In this document: positions 27,908 through 36,538 of the stretch, piece after piece
Layout: every line of letters begins with the position of its first letter
Numbering within the stretch: the first letter of the stretch is position 1
From: Streptomyces hundungensis
Lineage (GTDB): Bacteria; Actinomycetota; Actinomycetes; Streptomycetales; Streptomycetaceae
NCBI RefSeq assembly: GCF_003627815.1
Contig: NZ_CP032698.1
Span: forward strand, 186,001-250,000
Length of the DNA stretch: 64,000 bases
Direction of reading: 5' to 3'
The notes under the pieces: generated by a model
The model's database searches: none
What the model saw: the letters and a program-made list of their open reading frames with translations, nothing else
What the model was told of the DNA's origin: nothing
Translations under genes and position numbers: made by a program

Positions 27908-28980
27908 TCACCAGGATTCCGATGTCTGCGCATCGCCACCTGTGGGCCGGGGCTGGTGGGGGGGCAGAACTTTGAGGGCAAGGGGCGGGAGGATCAGGAT
28001 GGAGAGCATGGCAGCGCCGACGAGGGCCGCGGCCTCGCCCTTTTCCAGTACGCCGTCGTCGACGCCGATGGTGGTGATAGCGACCACGAGGGGCAGGCAG
28101 GTGGTGCAGTAGAGCATCAGTGAGGTCCGTTCGCGGCGGGCCAGGTCGCGGGGGGGGGCGAGGAGCCAGGCCGGGGCGTCGCGAAGGAGGAGGAACAGGA
28201 GTAGGAAGACCGGGAGCAGGAGCAGGGGACGGCCGCCTCCGAGCAGGGCGTAGAGATCGAAGTTGATGCCGGTCACGATGAAGAAGACCGGGACCAGGAA
28301 GCCGAAGCCCATCGCCTCGATCTTGCCGAGGACGTCCGCCGTGCTCTCGGGTGCTGCGCCGGTCAGGATGAGTCGTGTGAGCAGTCCGGCGGCGAAGGCG
28401 CCGAGCAGGGTGTCGAGTCCGAACGCGACGGAGAGCCCCAACATGGCGGCGAGCAGCAGCATCACCAGGCGGACCGCGAACTGGCCGCTGGTGTGCAGTG
28501 TGGTGGCGACGATGCGGGCGAACCACGGTCGGCGTGGGCGCATCGCCCAGTAGACGGCACCGGCGGTCACCCCGGCGAAGGCGGCGAGGACGGCGGTGGC
28601 CGCGCCCGGCGCACGCCCGCTGAGCAGCAGCGCCATGGCGATGATCGGGCCGAATTCGCCGACCGCGCCGAACGCCATGACCACGGTGCCGAACCGGCTG
28701 TGCAGCACACCCGATTCGCGCAGCATGGGCAGGACGGCCCCCAGCGCGGTGCTGGTGAGCGCCGTGCCGATGACGAAGCTCATGGTGGCCTGAGCGCCGG
28801 TCAGGGCGAATGCGACTCCCAGCGCGACGGCGAGCGTGAGCACCAACCCGCCGACGGCCCGGCGCAGCGTGTCCCCGCGTACCTCGGCGAACTCGATCTC
28901 GTATCCGGCCAGGAAGATCAGCATCGACAGGCCCAGGTTGGAGAGGGCGTCGATGAGTTCGTTGGGAGGGGCCCGGCGTC
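27908..28980 (-). pseudogene. Cation:proton antiporter (KefB/CPA2-like), 5' truncated
   Basis: The visible 338+ residues cover most of a CPA2 Na+/H+ antiporter: LIFLAGYEIEFAEVR (normally within transmembrane helix 3), helices with MAFGAVGEFGPIIAMALLLS, and a C-terminal helix ending at 27908. Homologous sequence continues upstream of the first ATG (PNELIDALSNLGLS) but meets an in-frame TGA near 28980, and the first two helices are missing. Beyond that the sequence is unrelated. The gene therefore lost its 5' end, and a product begun at 28924 would lack essential helices. Confidence 0.8.
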
Positions 28981-29125
28981 ACGTGCGGTCCTGGGCTGCC
29001 CGCCACCGGCGCGCAGCCCACCGCCACGTCACATTGGGTGGAGGAAAAAGCGGCCCGCGCCGGTTCATTGGCCCGGGCCTTCGTCACCTGATCCGCGATC
29101 CAGCGCAGGCGCCCTCAGGCAGGTT

Positions 29126-29560
29126 TCAGCGCATGCGCGTGAAAGAACGCAACGCGTCGCCGCTGTACCAGGCGCTGTTGTCGCTGCCCGTGGCGATTCG
29201 CTCCGCGTCCCGAGCGTGACCGGGCTGCTTGCGGTTGACGTCCCACGCCCGGTAATGAACCGGGTTTCCCGAACTATCAGTACGGGGCAGCACCCCCTCG
29301 CGGTTCGCCCACGTAGCGCCCCCCTTGGTACCTGAACCGTCCGCCGGCGGCCACTGCCCGGCGTCGATCCTTTTCAGCGTCTGCCACGCTCGGTCCGGAA
29401 TGGGAGCACTCATGCCCGCCAAGTCCACCCCAGAAGCAGCGTGTTCAATGGTCGGCATCGAGTCCGGCGCCGCTGCGCCGGCGGGAGTGAGCGCTCCGGA
29501 GACGACGACGGCGGCGAAGGCAGTGACCGCGGCGGCCCGCCATGCACTGGTAAGTGTCAC
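29126..29560 (-). CDS. Secreted barnase/RNase Sa-like protein with catalytic residues replaced
   Basis: A 144-aa exported protein starting at GTG with AGGAGC upstream. Signal ~8-30 (AAVTAFAAVVVSGALTPAG). The C-terminal ~85 residues follow guanyl-specific ribonucleases: WQTLKRIDAGQWPP, NREGVLPRTDSSG, YRAWDVN, DAERIATGSDNSAWYSGD. In barnase and RNase Sa the segment aligned with YRAWDV reads with Glu at the Ala position (general base), and the segment aligned with SGDALRSF has His (general acid). Here both are Ala (each codon GCG), while the central Arg (AERI) is kept. It is either a non-catalytic homologue or a recently inactivated enzyme. No barstar-like inhibitor gene was seen nearby. Confidence 0.78.
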   Translation of the reverse strand: MTLTSAWRAAAVTAFAAVVVSGALTPAGAAAPDSMPTIEHAASGVDLAGMSAPIPDRAWQTLKRIDAGQWPPADGSGTKGGATWANREGVLPRTDSSGNPVHYRAWDVNRKQPGHARDAERIATGSDNSAWYSGDALRSFTRMR

Positions 29561-29678
29561 AAATGCTCCTTCAGTCGGTTTGTGACGAGTGTGCCGCCTC
29601 CCTAGCGCCGGTTCGACCTTCTTCCCCAACGGCTGCCGAAATGCGCCCAGTTGGCGGAACCCCGAACAACGCCAGGTC

Positions 29679-29718
29679 GAGCACGGCACCGCCGATCCGA
29701 GCACGGCACCGGCGATCC
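29679..29718. repeat. 20-bp direct repeat, two adjacent copies
   Basis: GAGCACGGCACCGCCGATCC at 29679-29698 is repeated with one mismatch at 29699-29718. It lies in the ~510-bp gap 29561-30073, where I see no gene. Confidence 0.75.
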
Positions 29719-30073
29719 GGGACTCGTCCGGGATCGAGAACGAAGGGCGATACCCCATCAGCCCCCCATGAGATGCCGCCCGCACGGAGGTCCACGCCAG
29801 CCACGCAGCCCCTGATGGGCGCGTCGCCACCCACCACGAGCACTCCGACCCTGGTCGGTGCGAAAGGTTCGCGCAGCGCGATCAGGGGCCCCGGTGGCGG
29901 TGCGCCCTCGCCGTCCTGGCGCGGGTGACGCTGTCCGGGTCAGGAACCGCGCCGGAGTCCGCGGGAGGCGGAGCACTCGCCAAGTAGCCGCCCAGCACGG
30001 CCGTGTGGACTTCCCGGCCCGAAGTACTCACCCTGCGTGTGTCGCGCGTCGGCGCTTCATTACCGTACGTCTC

Positions 30074-30451
30074 ATGACGCACACACCCACCGCCCACGAT
30101 GTCCGGCGCATGGCCCTGCCCCTTCCCGAGACCGTGGAGAAAGAGGCGTGGAGCATGCCGACCTTTCGGGTGGCCGGGAAAATGTTCATCACCGTGCCGG
30201 ATGAGCAGACCTCGTTCGCCGTGCGCTGTCCCCGTCACGAACGGGCCGAACTGATCGCGGCGGAACCGGAGAAGTTCTGGGTGCCGGCCCACGAAGCGGG
30301 GTCGGCATGGGTGAGAGTACGGCTGTCCGCGCTGGAGGGGTTGGGTGAGCTGCGCGACATCCTGGAGGACTCCTGGCGCCAGGCGGCCCCCGATCGCCTG
30401 CTCGAAGCCCACCCGGAACTCGGCCCCGGCCGCCATTCTGCCTCCGCCTGA
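30074..30451 (+). CDS. MmcQ/YjbR family protein
   Basis: A 125-aa protein of the MmcQ/YjbR (CyaY-like fold) family. Diagnostic parts are the N-terminal DVRRMALPLPETVEKEAW, FRVAGKMFITV, the PxxHxxK-like FWVPAHEAGSAWVRV, and the C-terminal LRDILEDSWRQAAPDRLLEA. Proteins of this type are annotated as DNA-binding, but their role is unclear. It stands alone, with no ribosome site of note. Confidence 0.9.
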   Translation: MTHTPTAHDVRRMALPLPETVEKEAWSMPTFRVAGKMFITVPDEQTSFAVRCPRHERAELIAAEPEKFWVPAHEAGSAWVRVRLSALEGLGELRDILEDSWRQAAPDRLLEAHPELGPGRHSASA

Positions 30452-30689
30452 CGTTCCACCCTCCCCGTCACGATCCAGTTCACGGCCTCTCGTTGATGGT
30501 CCGGCGCCGCGTGGGGCCGAAGGGCCACCTCTCCCCCCGCCCCCAGGCGGAACGAGAGGGTGGGCGGCCTCACCCGGGTACGCCGGGCTCGCGTGCGGGC
30601 CGGTTCCGTCCCGGCGCGCGCACCGAGAGTCCAGAGGCACATCGCGCGAGCGGTTGTGTTGCCGTTTCCAGTTTCCAGTTCCAGTTTCC

Positions 30690-31012
30690 AGTCAGGGAGT
30701 TGCTCACCTGCCTGGCGGCGGTGAGGCATCACAAGCAGAGTGCCCGGATATCCGCCCCGGTGATCGCCAGCGCCGCCCCGATGCCGACGTTGGCGCCGGA
30801 TCCCTCCCATGCCTTGCAGTCGTGCGCGGTCGTACGGACGGGAACGTCCGACCACGACGACGACCTGTCCTGGCAAGGCGGCGCACAGGCTGAAAGCAGC
30901 CGTTGAGCGGACCGAGGTGCTCGATGCTGCGGTCGGCTGAGGACCTGGAGATGCCGAAGGACCGCGCGAGCTGCCGCATCGTCAGGTTCGTACGCCGGTA
31001 CGCCGTGACCAC
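30690..31012 (-). pseudogene. Transposase remnant (IS with N-terminal HTH and DDE domain)
   Basis: Reverse strand pieces in different frames match one Streptomyces transposase type: VTAYRRTNLTMRQLARSFGI and SRSSADRSIEHLGPL (N-terminal helix-turn-helix), DCKAWEGSGANVGIGAALAI (catalytic domain), then LVMPHRRQAGEQLPDWK. The middle is deleted and at least two frameshifts are present. CTGGAA-type short tandem repeats at 30664-30692 mark its downstream edge. It cannot make a functional enzyme. Confidence 0.75.
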
Positions 31013-31132
31013 CGCCGTGACCAGCAGTGCGCTGTCCGCCAGGGGTAGGTTCCATGGCCCGCCCCGACGCGTGACCCCCCGGCCAGGAACGGGCGGGCCC
31101 GGGTACCGGCCCGGACACCGGTCCTGATCCCG

Positions 31133-31750
31133 TCAAGGAGCGTGTTCGGCTTCGCGCAGGCTGCGGAACACCGCCGGGGCCGCCCATCCGCGCAACGTGG
31201 CGTGAACTGCCGATCGGAATGCGGTCTCGGCCGTGGCGGCGTCGAGGGCCCCGGCCAGTTCAAGTGTCACGAGCCCGTGCAGGGTGGCCCAGATCGACAG
31301 GGCGATCGCCGTTGCGTCGCCGACGAGGACGGACGCCGCCAACGCGCGATCGATCGCCGCGAGGAGCGGACGGATCGGGTCACTCGTGCCGACCTCCCCC
31401 GACGGATGGAAGGACTGCACGCCCCCGAACAGCACCGTGTACAGGTGGCTGTGTCCGCGCCCCCAACGCCGGTAGGCGACGGCAAGCGCGTAGAGGTCGG
31501 CGAGAGGGTCCGCGGAGGTCTGCTCCGCTGACAGGTCCTGGAACAGGCCGGCGACGGCCCTGTCGCGCACCGCACCGATCAGTCCGTCCTTGCCGCCGAA
31601 CAGGGAGTACACCGCCGTCGTCGACGCCTCGGCGGCAGCGGCCACGGCGCGGACCGTGACGGACTCCCGCGGACGGGTGGCGAGCATCTCGGTCGCACAC
31701 TCCACAAGCCGCTCTTTGACGGCCTCGTCGTTTGTTCTGGGCCTACCCAC
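31133..31750 (-). CDS. TetR/AcrR family transcriptional regulator
   Basis: A 205-aa regulator starting at GTG 31750. The N-terminal helix-turn-helix is visible as VRAVAAAAEASTTAVYSLFG (residues ~32-55). The C-terminal ligand domain resembles TetR_C_33-type proteins (SHLYTVLFGG; AIALSIWATLHGLVTLELAG). It is divergent from the membrane-anchored hydrolase gene 31819-33153 with 68 bp between them; GTTTTGAAACGCCGTTCTGAAAC in that gap contains two TGAAAC half-sites and may be the operator. Confidence 0.9.
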   Translation of the reverse strand: MGRPRTNDEAVKERLVECATEMLATRPRESVTVRAVAAAAEASTTAVYSLFGGKDGLIGAVRDRAVAGLFQDLSAEQTSADPLADLYALAVAYRRWGRGHSHLYTVLFGGVQSFHPSGEVGTSDPIRPLLAAIDRALAASVLVGDATAIALSIWATLHGLVTLELAGALDAATAETAFRSAVHATLRGWAAPAVFRSLREAEHAP

Positions 31751-31818
31751 GGTCAGCAGCCTACCCCCTCTGATAACGTCGTTTTGAAACGCCGTTCTGA
31801 AACTGTCGGAGGTCCGCT

Positions 31819-33153
31819 GTGCCCCCATCCGCCATACGTCTCGTCCGCTTCCCCGGCCGCTTGCTGCCGGCCCTCGCCGCGGTCGCGCTGCTCGTCTTCG
31901 TCTTTCTCGCACTGATCGCCCTCACAGACGGGGCGGGCTCGGGGCTCGCCGCATGGCTGACAACCCTCGGAGTTGGGGCCGTCCTCGCGATGTGGCGCGG
32001 TCGGCGCCGCACGTGGCGGGCGCGGCTCGTGCCGTTCCTGCCGGTGGCTGTCGCGGCAGCATTGACGGCGTCGGTCTGCGTCCCGACCGTGCCGACGGCC
32101 CGGCGGTACCCGCCCGCCCTTCCCTTCGTGACCGCACAGAAGTGGAGCCTGACCACGGGCAGCCGGGTGGCTGTGTACCACTACCCGCCCGCGCACCCCG
32201 GCCCCCGACATCCAGTCCCGCTCGTGTACCTCAACGGCGGACCGGTCCGTGGCATCTCGGTGCTCGACCACCGGTTCCTGCAACTCCTGGCCCGCCAGGG
32301 CTACGACGTCTACGCCTACGAACAGGCCGGCGGCGGACGCAGCGACCTGCTCCCCATGGGCCAGTACACGATCTCCAGGCCGGTTCGCGACCTCGCCGCC
32401 TTCATCGACCGCCTGGACAAAGGCAAGGTCGACGTCCTCGGCTTCTCCTCGGGCGGGACCGTGCTGACCCGAGCCCTGGCAGACCCGAGCGTCGCTGCCC
32501 GCCTGCACCGGGCGATCATCGCCGAGCCCGGCCCCATGGACGGCCCCACCGCACACGTCACCGGGCACAAGGGCCGGAAATCCGCACGCGACCTCGCGCC
32601 GGCCCCGACCGGGCCGCGATCGACGCACGTTCCCCGGTACGCCGTGGCATTCGGCCTCATGCGACTCGGGCTCCTCAGCCCCGACACCGGGCTGATCGGG
32701 CAGGCCGAAGGCGACAACGCCTTCACTGCCGCCGACCTCGGCAGCGACACCGCAGGCGCATACTGCGCGCGCGACGCGCACCGCATTCCCGTCGAGGACA
32801 CCCCCCAGAACTTCTTCTTCAGCCCCGCCGCCAGCCTCCGCATCCAGCAGACGGTCAAGGACTCACCCTCCATCGCCTCACAACTGAGCCAGTCCCGGAC
32901 CCCCGCCATGCTGATGATCGCCGAGTGCTCCTCCCAGGTCCGGCAATGGGAGACCGCCGTCCTTGCCCATGACCCCGCCATCCAGCGCACGCAGTACATG
33001 CCCGCGGTCGGACACCACATGTGGAACGGCCTGGACCACAACAACGATCAGGCCGCCGCCGTCATCAACGCGTTCCTCCAGGACAAGCCGGCACCCCTGC
33101 CGAACTACCCGACCCGCGACGAGATCCCCACCTTCCTGCGCGATCACAAATGA
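31819..33153 (+). CDS. Alpha/beta hydrolase with N-terminal membrane spans
   Basis: A 444-aa protein; GTG start with GGAGG 8 bases upstream. Three hydrophobic spans fill the first ~90 residues (LPALAAVALLVFVFLALIAL, LAAWLTTLGVGAVLAMW, FLPVAVAAALTASVCV). The following domain is an alpha/beta hydrolase: VYLNGGPVRG (oxyanion hole), VDVLGFSSGGTVLTRAL (nucleophile elbow GFSSG) and VGHHMWNG (His). The catalytic domain probably faces outward. The divergent TetR gene is its likely regulator. Confidence 0.85.
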   Translation: MPPSAIRLVRFPGRLLPALAAVALLVFVFLALIALTDGAGSGLAAWLTTLGVGAVLAMWRGRRRTWRARLVPFLPVAVAAALTASVCVPTVPTARRYPPALPFVTAQKWSLTTGSRVAVYHYPPAHPGPRHPVPLVYLNGGPVRGISVLDHRFLQLLARQGYDVYAYEQAGGGRSDLLPMGQYTISRPVRDLAAFIDRLDKGKVDVLGFSSGGTVLTRALADPSVAARLHRAIIAEPGPMDGPTAHVTGHKGRKSARDLAPAPTGPRSTHVPRYAVAFGLMRLGLLSPDTGLIGQAEGDNAFTAADLGSDTAGAYCARDAHRIPVEDTPQNFFFSPAASLRIQQTVKDSPSIASQLSQSRTPAMLMIAECSSQVRQWETAVLAHDPAIQRTQYMPAVGHHMWNGLDHNNDQAAAVINAFLQDKPAPLPNYPTRDEIPTFLRDHK

Positions 33154-33159
33154 CGACGG

Positions 33160-33265
33160 TGCAGCCCCTCGGCCAACGCGAGCCCGGGGCCGAGGTGTTC
33201 GATGACGCGATCGGCGGTGGACTTGGACACTCCGAAGAGCGGCCCGAGTTGGCGCAGGGGCCAGT
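33160..33265 (-). pseudogene. Transposase N-terminal HTH fragment
   Basis: On the reverse strand RQLGPLFGVSKSTADRVIEH followed by LGPGLALAE matches the N-terminal helix-turn-helix of the same transposase type as the remnant at 30690-31012. Only this ~35-residue piece remains, directly after the hydrolase stop. No catalytic domain follows. The two fragments, 2.2 kb apart, flank the TetR/hydrolase pair. Confidence 0.65.
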
Positions 33266-33397
33266 TGGCGGTCGTGGGTCTTCGTGGTCGGCCTCAACCT
33301 TCGCAGACAGTCCGCCCGTTGGGGCCCGTCCGTTGCGCGGCAGAAGGAAACCCGCCGTGACGAAACGCAGGTAGCCGTGCGGCATCGGTGGGCAGCC

Positions 33398-33583
33398 TCA
33401 AAACTCCGTCGTCGCCTCGCCGGTCCCGTCCAGGAAGGCGCGGGCCGAGCGGACGAACGCGCTGCGGGCCGCCTCATAGCCTGTGCGCGGTCGGAACCAA
33501 CGTTCCTCTGCGGACACGAAATCCCAGGAAACAGGGTCGCGTGCAACGGCCAGGAGACGGCGCAGGTCATCCTCGGTCTGCAC
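33398..33583 (-). CDS. Small hypothetical protein or gene fragment
   Basis: A 61-aa frame with good third-position GC: MQTEDDLRRLLAVARDPVSW, then DFVSAEERWFRPRTGYEAAR and a helical tail. It is soluble and acidic at the start. No family was recognised, and it may be the C-terminal remnant of a larger protein. It sits in a 650-bp stretch (33154-33799) with otherwise only the transposase fragment. Confidence 0.4.
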   Translation of the reverse strand: MQTEDDLRRLLAVARDPVSWDFVSAEERWFRPRTGYEAARSAFVRSARAFLDGTGEATTEF

Positions 33584-33799
33584 GCCGCCCTCAGCCGGGT
33601 GCCGACGCCCGTGAGGACGCCACTTGCCTTAAGCAGCAACGAGCGCCAGCGAGTTGACGGGGTGACAGGTGGAGGTCACCGCTTCCCCCGCAACCGAGAT
33701 ACCGCGGCGACACCACATGCCTCTCCCTATCGAGCGCTCCCGACCGCCCCTCCGGCCCCCGGGTTCAGAGGATGAACGCGAGTCGGGTGTCAGCCGGTG

Positions 33800-34738
33800 T
33801 CAGCCGAAGGTTCGTCGGTAGGTTTGCGGGCTGACACCGGTGGTGCGCTTGAAGCGGTCGCGAAACGTGGTGGGTGAGCCGAATCCAACTTGGTGACCGA
33901 TGCGCTCGATGGAGTGCTCGGTTGTCTCCAGCAGGTGCTGCGCCTGCCGTACGCGGGCCCGGTGGAGCCACTGGAGCGGAGTGGTGCCGGTCTGGTTGCG
34001 AAAACGTCGGATGAGGGTGCGGGTGCTGGTTCCGCCCTGCGCGGCGATGTCGCCCAGAGTGAGATCGCGGGCCAGGTTTTCCCGCAGCCAAGCCAGCAGA
34101 GTCTCCAACTCGGAACCCTGGGGGGCCAGAACATGATCGTGGGCGATGAACTGCGCCTGCCCACCCTCGCGTTCGAGAGGCATCACGGACAGACGTGCGG
34201 CATCGGCGGCGACGACCGAGCCGTAGTCGCGGCGAATCATGTGCAGGCACAGGTCCATGCCCGCGGCTGCCCCTGCCGAAGTGAGGAACTGGCCGTTGTC
34301 GACGTACAGCACATCCGCGTCGACGGTGACGCCTGGGTGGAGGGCGGCCAGCAGTTCTGCCGCGCACCAATGGGTGGTGACCCGCAACCCGTCGAGAAGA
34401 CCGGTGGCAGCGAGGGGAAACGTGCCCACGCACAGCGAGGCGATCCGCGTCCCGGACGCAGCAGCCGTCTGTAGGGCGTCGCGTACGGCCGGGGGCAGCG
34501 GGGCCGTGGGGTCGGCGATCCCCGGCACGATGATCGTGTCCGCGTTCTTCAGTCCATCGAGGTTCCACGGCGCGCGCAGCGTGAAGGCGCCGGCGTCGAT
34601 CTCGTCGCGCTCCGCGCACACCCGCACCTGGTAACCGGGCCGGCCGCTGGGCAGGCGGGTCCGGGTGAACACTTCGATGGGGGTGGAGAGGTCGAAGGGA
34701 ATCACGTGGTCCAGCGCGAGGACGGCGACGGTGTGCAT
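33800..34738 (-). CDS. GlxA-type AraC regulator with DJ-1/PfpI domain
   Basis: A 312-aa regulator. Residues 1-~170 are a DJ-1/PfpI-like domain (VAVLALDHVIPFDLSTPIEV, SLCVGTFPLAATGLLDG; the Cys of SLCVG sits at the nucleophile elbow). Residues ~210-310 are an AraC DNA-binding domain with two helix-turn-helices (LTLGDIAAQGGTSTRTLIRR and IERIGHQVGFGSPTTFRDRF). It is divergent from a DJ-1/PfpI stub gene, which was probably its target. The small molecule it senses is unknown. Confidence 0.93.
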   Translation of the reverse strand: MHTVAVLALDHVIPFDLSTPIEVFTRTRLPSGRPGYQVRVCAERDEIDAGAFTLRAPWNLDGLKNADTIIVPGIADPTAPLPPAVRDALQTAAASGTRIASLCVGTFPLAATGLLDGLRVTTHWCAAELLAALHPGVTVDADVLYVDNGQFLTSAGAAAGMDLCLHMIRRDYGSVVAADAARLSVMPLEREGGQAQFIAHDHVLAPQGSELETLLAWLRENLARDLTLGDIAAQGGTSTRTLIRRFRNQTGTTPLQWLHRARVRQAQHLLETTEHSIERIGHQVGFGSPTTFRDRFKRTTGVSPQTYRRTFG

Positions 34739-34967
34739 GGCGGGAACCTACCTGGTCGAAACTGCGGCGAACTCCGAGGAACCGGGGCTGGGATGCCCGT
34801 ACGCCCATGTGACAGCCACTTCGGCGTCGGCGGAACCGTATGGCAATTTCCCGTTGAAGGCTGTCACCTCTGCCACTGGGCGACCAGGTCTGCGGACGGT
34901 TGACTTCACCACAACGCAGCACATCCCGATCCCGATCCCTGCCCCTGCCCCGAAGGAACCGCGCGCC

Positions 34968-35108
34968 ATGCACGTCCACATCACCTTGTTCGAAGGGCCC
35001 GATCCCCTCGATGTCATTGCCCGCTACGGGGCTCTGGCCGCCGACGGCATGGCCACGGCGGGCACGGTGGTCGAAGAGCTGGCCTCGGCGCAGGTCCCCT
35101 GGAGGTGA
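34968..35108 (+). pseudogene. DJ-1/PfpI family gene, truncated by frameshift
   Basis: After GAAGGAAC the ATG opens a typical DJ-1/PfpI start: MHVHITLFEGPDPLDVIARY, then GALAADGMATAGTVVEELAS. The frame stops at 35108; read in the next frame the sequence goes on PLEVISGVRTPDG and then stops again. The conserved nucleophile-Cys part is absent, so only about 45-60 of ~200 residues survive. It is divergent from the GlxA-type regulator. Confidence 0.72.
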
Positions 35109-35415
35109 TCAGCGGCGTCAGGACCCCGGACGGGCCTTGAGACAGGAGGCGTGAGTCGCCGACAAGGGACAGAAGGACAAGGCCATCTCGGTGCCGTTCC
35201 GCTGCGTGCTGACCACCCGGCCACCCCATTCTTGAAGCAGGCGACGCAGCTCCGGACTTGGCCGGAGCCACCGTCCACGAAGGCTCGGTCGTCCTGGCCG
35301 TCGCCGTCGCCGTCGCATCCTCCGCGCACCCCAGCCCCCTCGGCCCCGGCCGCACCCACCCATGCGCACAGCCCGCCCACCCCCAAGCCAACACATCGCT
35401 GGAGAAAGCACCACC

Positions 35416-35778
35416 ATGTCCGTTGAAGGAACCTGCACCCTGCCCCTCCCCTCCCCCGCCGACAAGTTCGAGGCCGTCTTCCACCTGCGCAGACAGGAAG
35501 AGGGCACCTTGACCGCAGTCACATACGGAACCCATGCAGACCGACCCACCAGCGACATCGACATCGACTTCGACGGCGGCCGGCTCACCGAAGCGCAGGC
35601 CATCAAAGCCATCAAGGCCACCAAGGCCACCAAGGCCATCGCCAAGACCGTGCGTCTCAACTCGGCCTTGTACGCAGCCGTGGACGCTGACACGATCACG
35701 GGCGCCTCCAGGGCCGGGCGCCTCCCGGTCGCAGGAGTGAGTGGCGGGCGCCGGCCGACCATGGAGTGCCAGGCGTGA
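35416..35778 (+). CDS. Hypothetical protein, first gene of a coupled membrane operon
   Basis: A 120-aa soluble protein: MSVEGTCTLPLPSPADKFEA, VFHLRRQEEGTLTAVTYGTH, an acidic stretch DIDIDFDGG, then a Lys/Ala run IKAIKATKATKAIAKT built from an imperfect DNA repeat at ~35605-35643. No family was recognised. Its TGA overlaps the next GTG (GTGA), so it is translationally coupled to three membrane-protein genes. Confidence 0.6.
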   Translation: MSVEGTCTLPLPSPADKFEAVFHLRRQEEGTLTAVTYGTHADRPTSDIDIDFDGGRLTEAQAIKAIKATKATKAIAKTVRLNSALYAAVDADTITGASRAGRLPVAGVSGGRRPTMECQA

Positions 35779-36239
35779 CCAAGATCCTGCTGGCCTTGCA
35801 CGTCCTGGCCGCCATTCTGACCGTCGGCCCCGTCGCCGTCGCCGCGAGCATGTTCCCCGCGACGCTGCGACGCGCCTCCCGCGATCGGGTCGGCACCCGT
35901 TCGTCCCTGCGGATCCTGCACCGCATCTGCAAGGTGTACGCCGGGGTCGGCATCGCGGTCCCCGTCTTCGGCTTCGCCACCGCCAGCAGCCTCGGCGTCC
36001 TCGGCGATGCCTGGCTGATCACTTCGATCGTGCTGACGGCAGCGGCAGCCGGCGTTCTGATCCTGCTGGTGCTGCCCGGCCAGGACCGCGCCCTGACCGA
36101 CGAGGTGAGTCCGGCCGAAGCACCTGCGACCACCACGCCTTCTCATCAACTGGCTATAGCGACCGGCATTTTCAACGTCCTCTGGGCGACCGTCACCGTC
36201 TTGATGATCATCCGTCCCGGCTCCACGACGGGGGCATGA
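35775..36239 (+). CDS. Membrane protein, DUF2269-like
   Basis: A 154-aa protein with four hydrophobic helices (ILLALHVLAAILTVGPVAVA, VYAGVGIAVPVFGFATASSL, WLITSIVLTAAAAGVLILLV, LAIATGIFNVLWATVTVLMI). A conserved His lies in the first helix (LHVLAAILTVGP), as in the DUF2269 family of unknown function. The GTG start overlaps the upstream stop and the TGA overlaps the next ATG. It is probably part of a small membrane complex with its neighbours. Confidence 0.72.
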   Translation: MTKILLALHVLAAILTVGPVAVAASMFPATLRRASRDRVGTRSSLRILHRICKVYAGVGIAVPVFGFATASSLGVLGDAWLITSIVLTAAAAGVLILLVLPGQDRALTDEVSPAEAPATTTPSHQLAIATGIFNVLWATVTVLMIIRPGSTTGA

Positions 36240-36538
36240 CCATGCGCGCGCGGTCTCCGCTGCATCTACACACCGCGGCTCACGCCGAGTTGATCTCCCT
36301 GGTCGTGATGCTGACCAACGTGTTGACCGTCCACCTCAAACCCATCTCATCCCTGCTGGGACCCATCCACGGCTGTGCCTACCTATTTGTTGTGATCAGG
36401 GCCTGGCGTCTCCAACAGACCTCGACCAGGGCCAAGTTCTCGGCCCTCGTACCGGGCGCCGGCGGACTGCTCTTCCTGCGACAGCTCGACCGTGGCGGTT
36501 CGGTCCGACCTCAAGAGGAAGAAGCCATCCCCTCATGA
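36236..36538 (+). CDS. DUF3817-like membrane protein
   Basis: A 100-aa protein with hydrophobic helices including AELISLVVMLTNVLTVH, SLLGPIHGCAYLFVVIRAW and VPGAGGLLFLRQLDR. The GPIHG motif and size suit the DUF3817 (YdzA-like) family. It is translationally coupled on both sides (4-bp overlaps). Function unknown. Confidence 0.7.
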   Translation: MTMRARSPLHLHTAAHAELISLVVMLTNVLTVHLKPISSLLGPIHGCAYLFVVIRAWRLQQTSTRAKFSALVPGAGGLLFLRQLDRGGSVRPQEEEAIPS

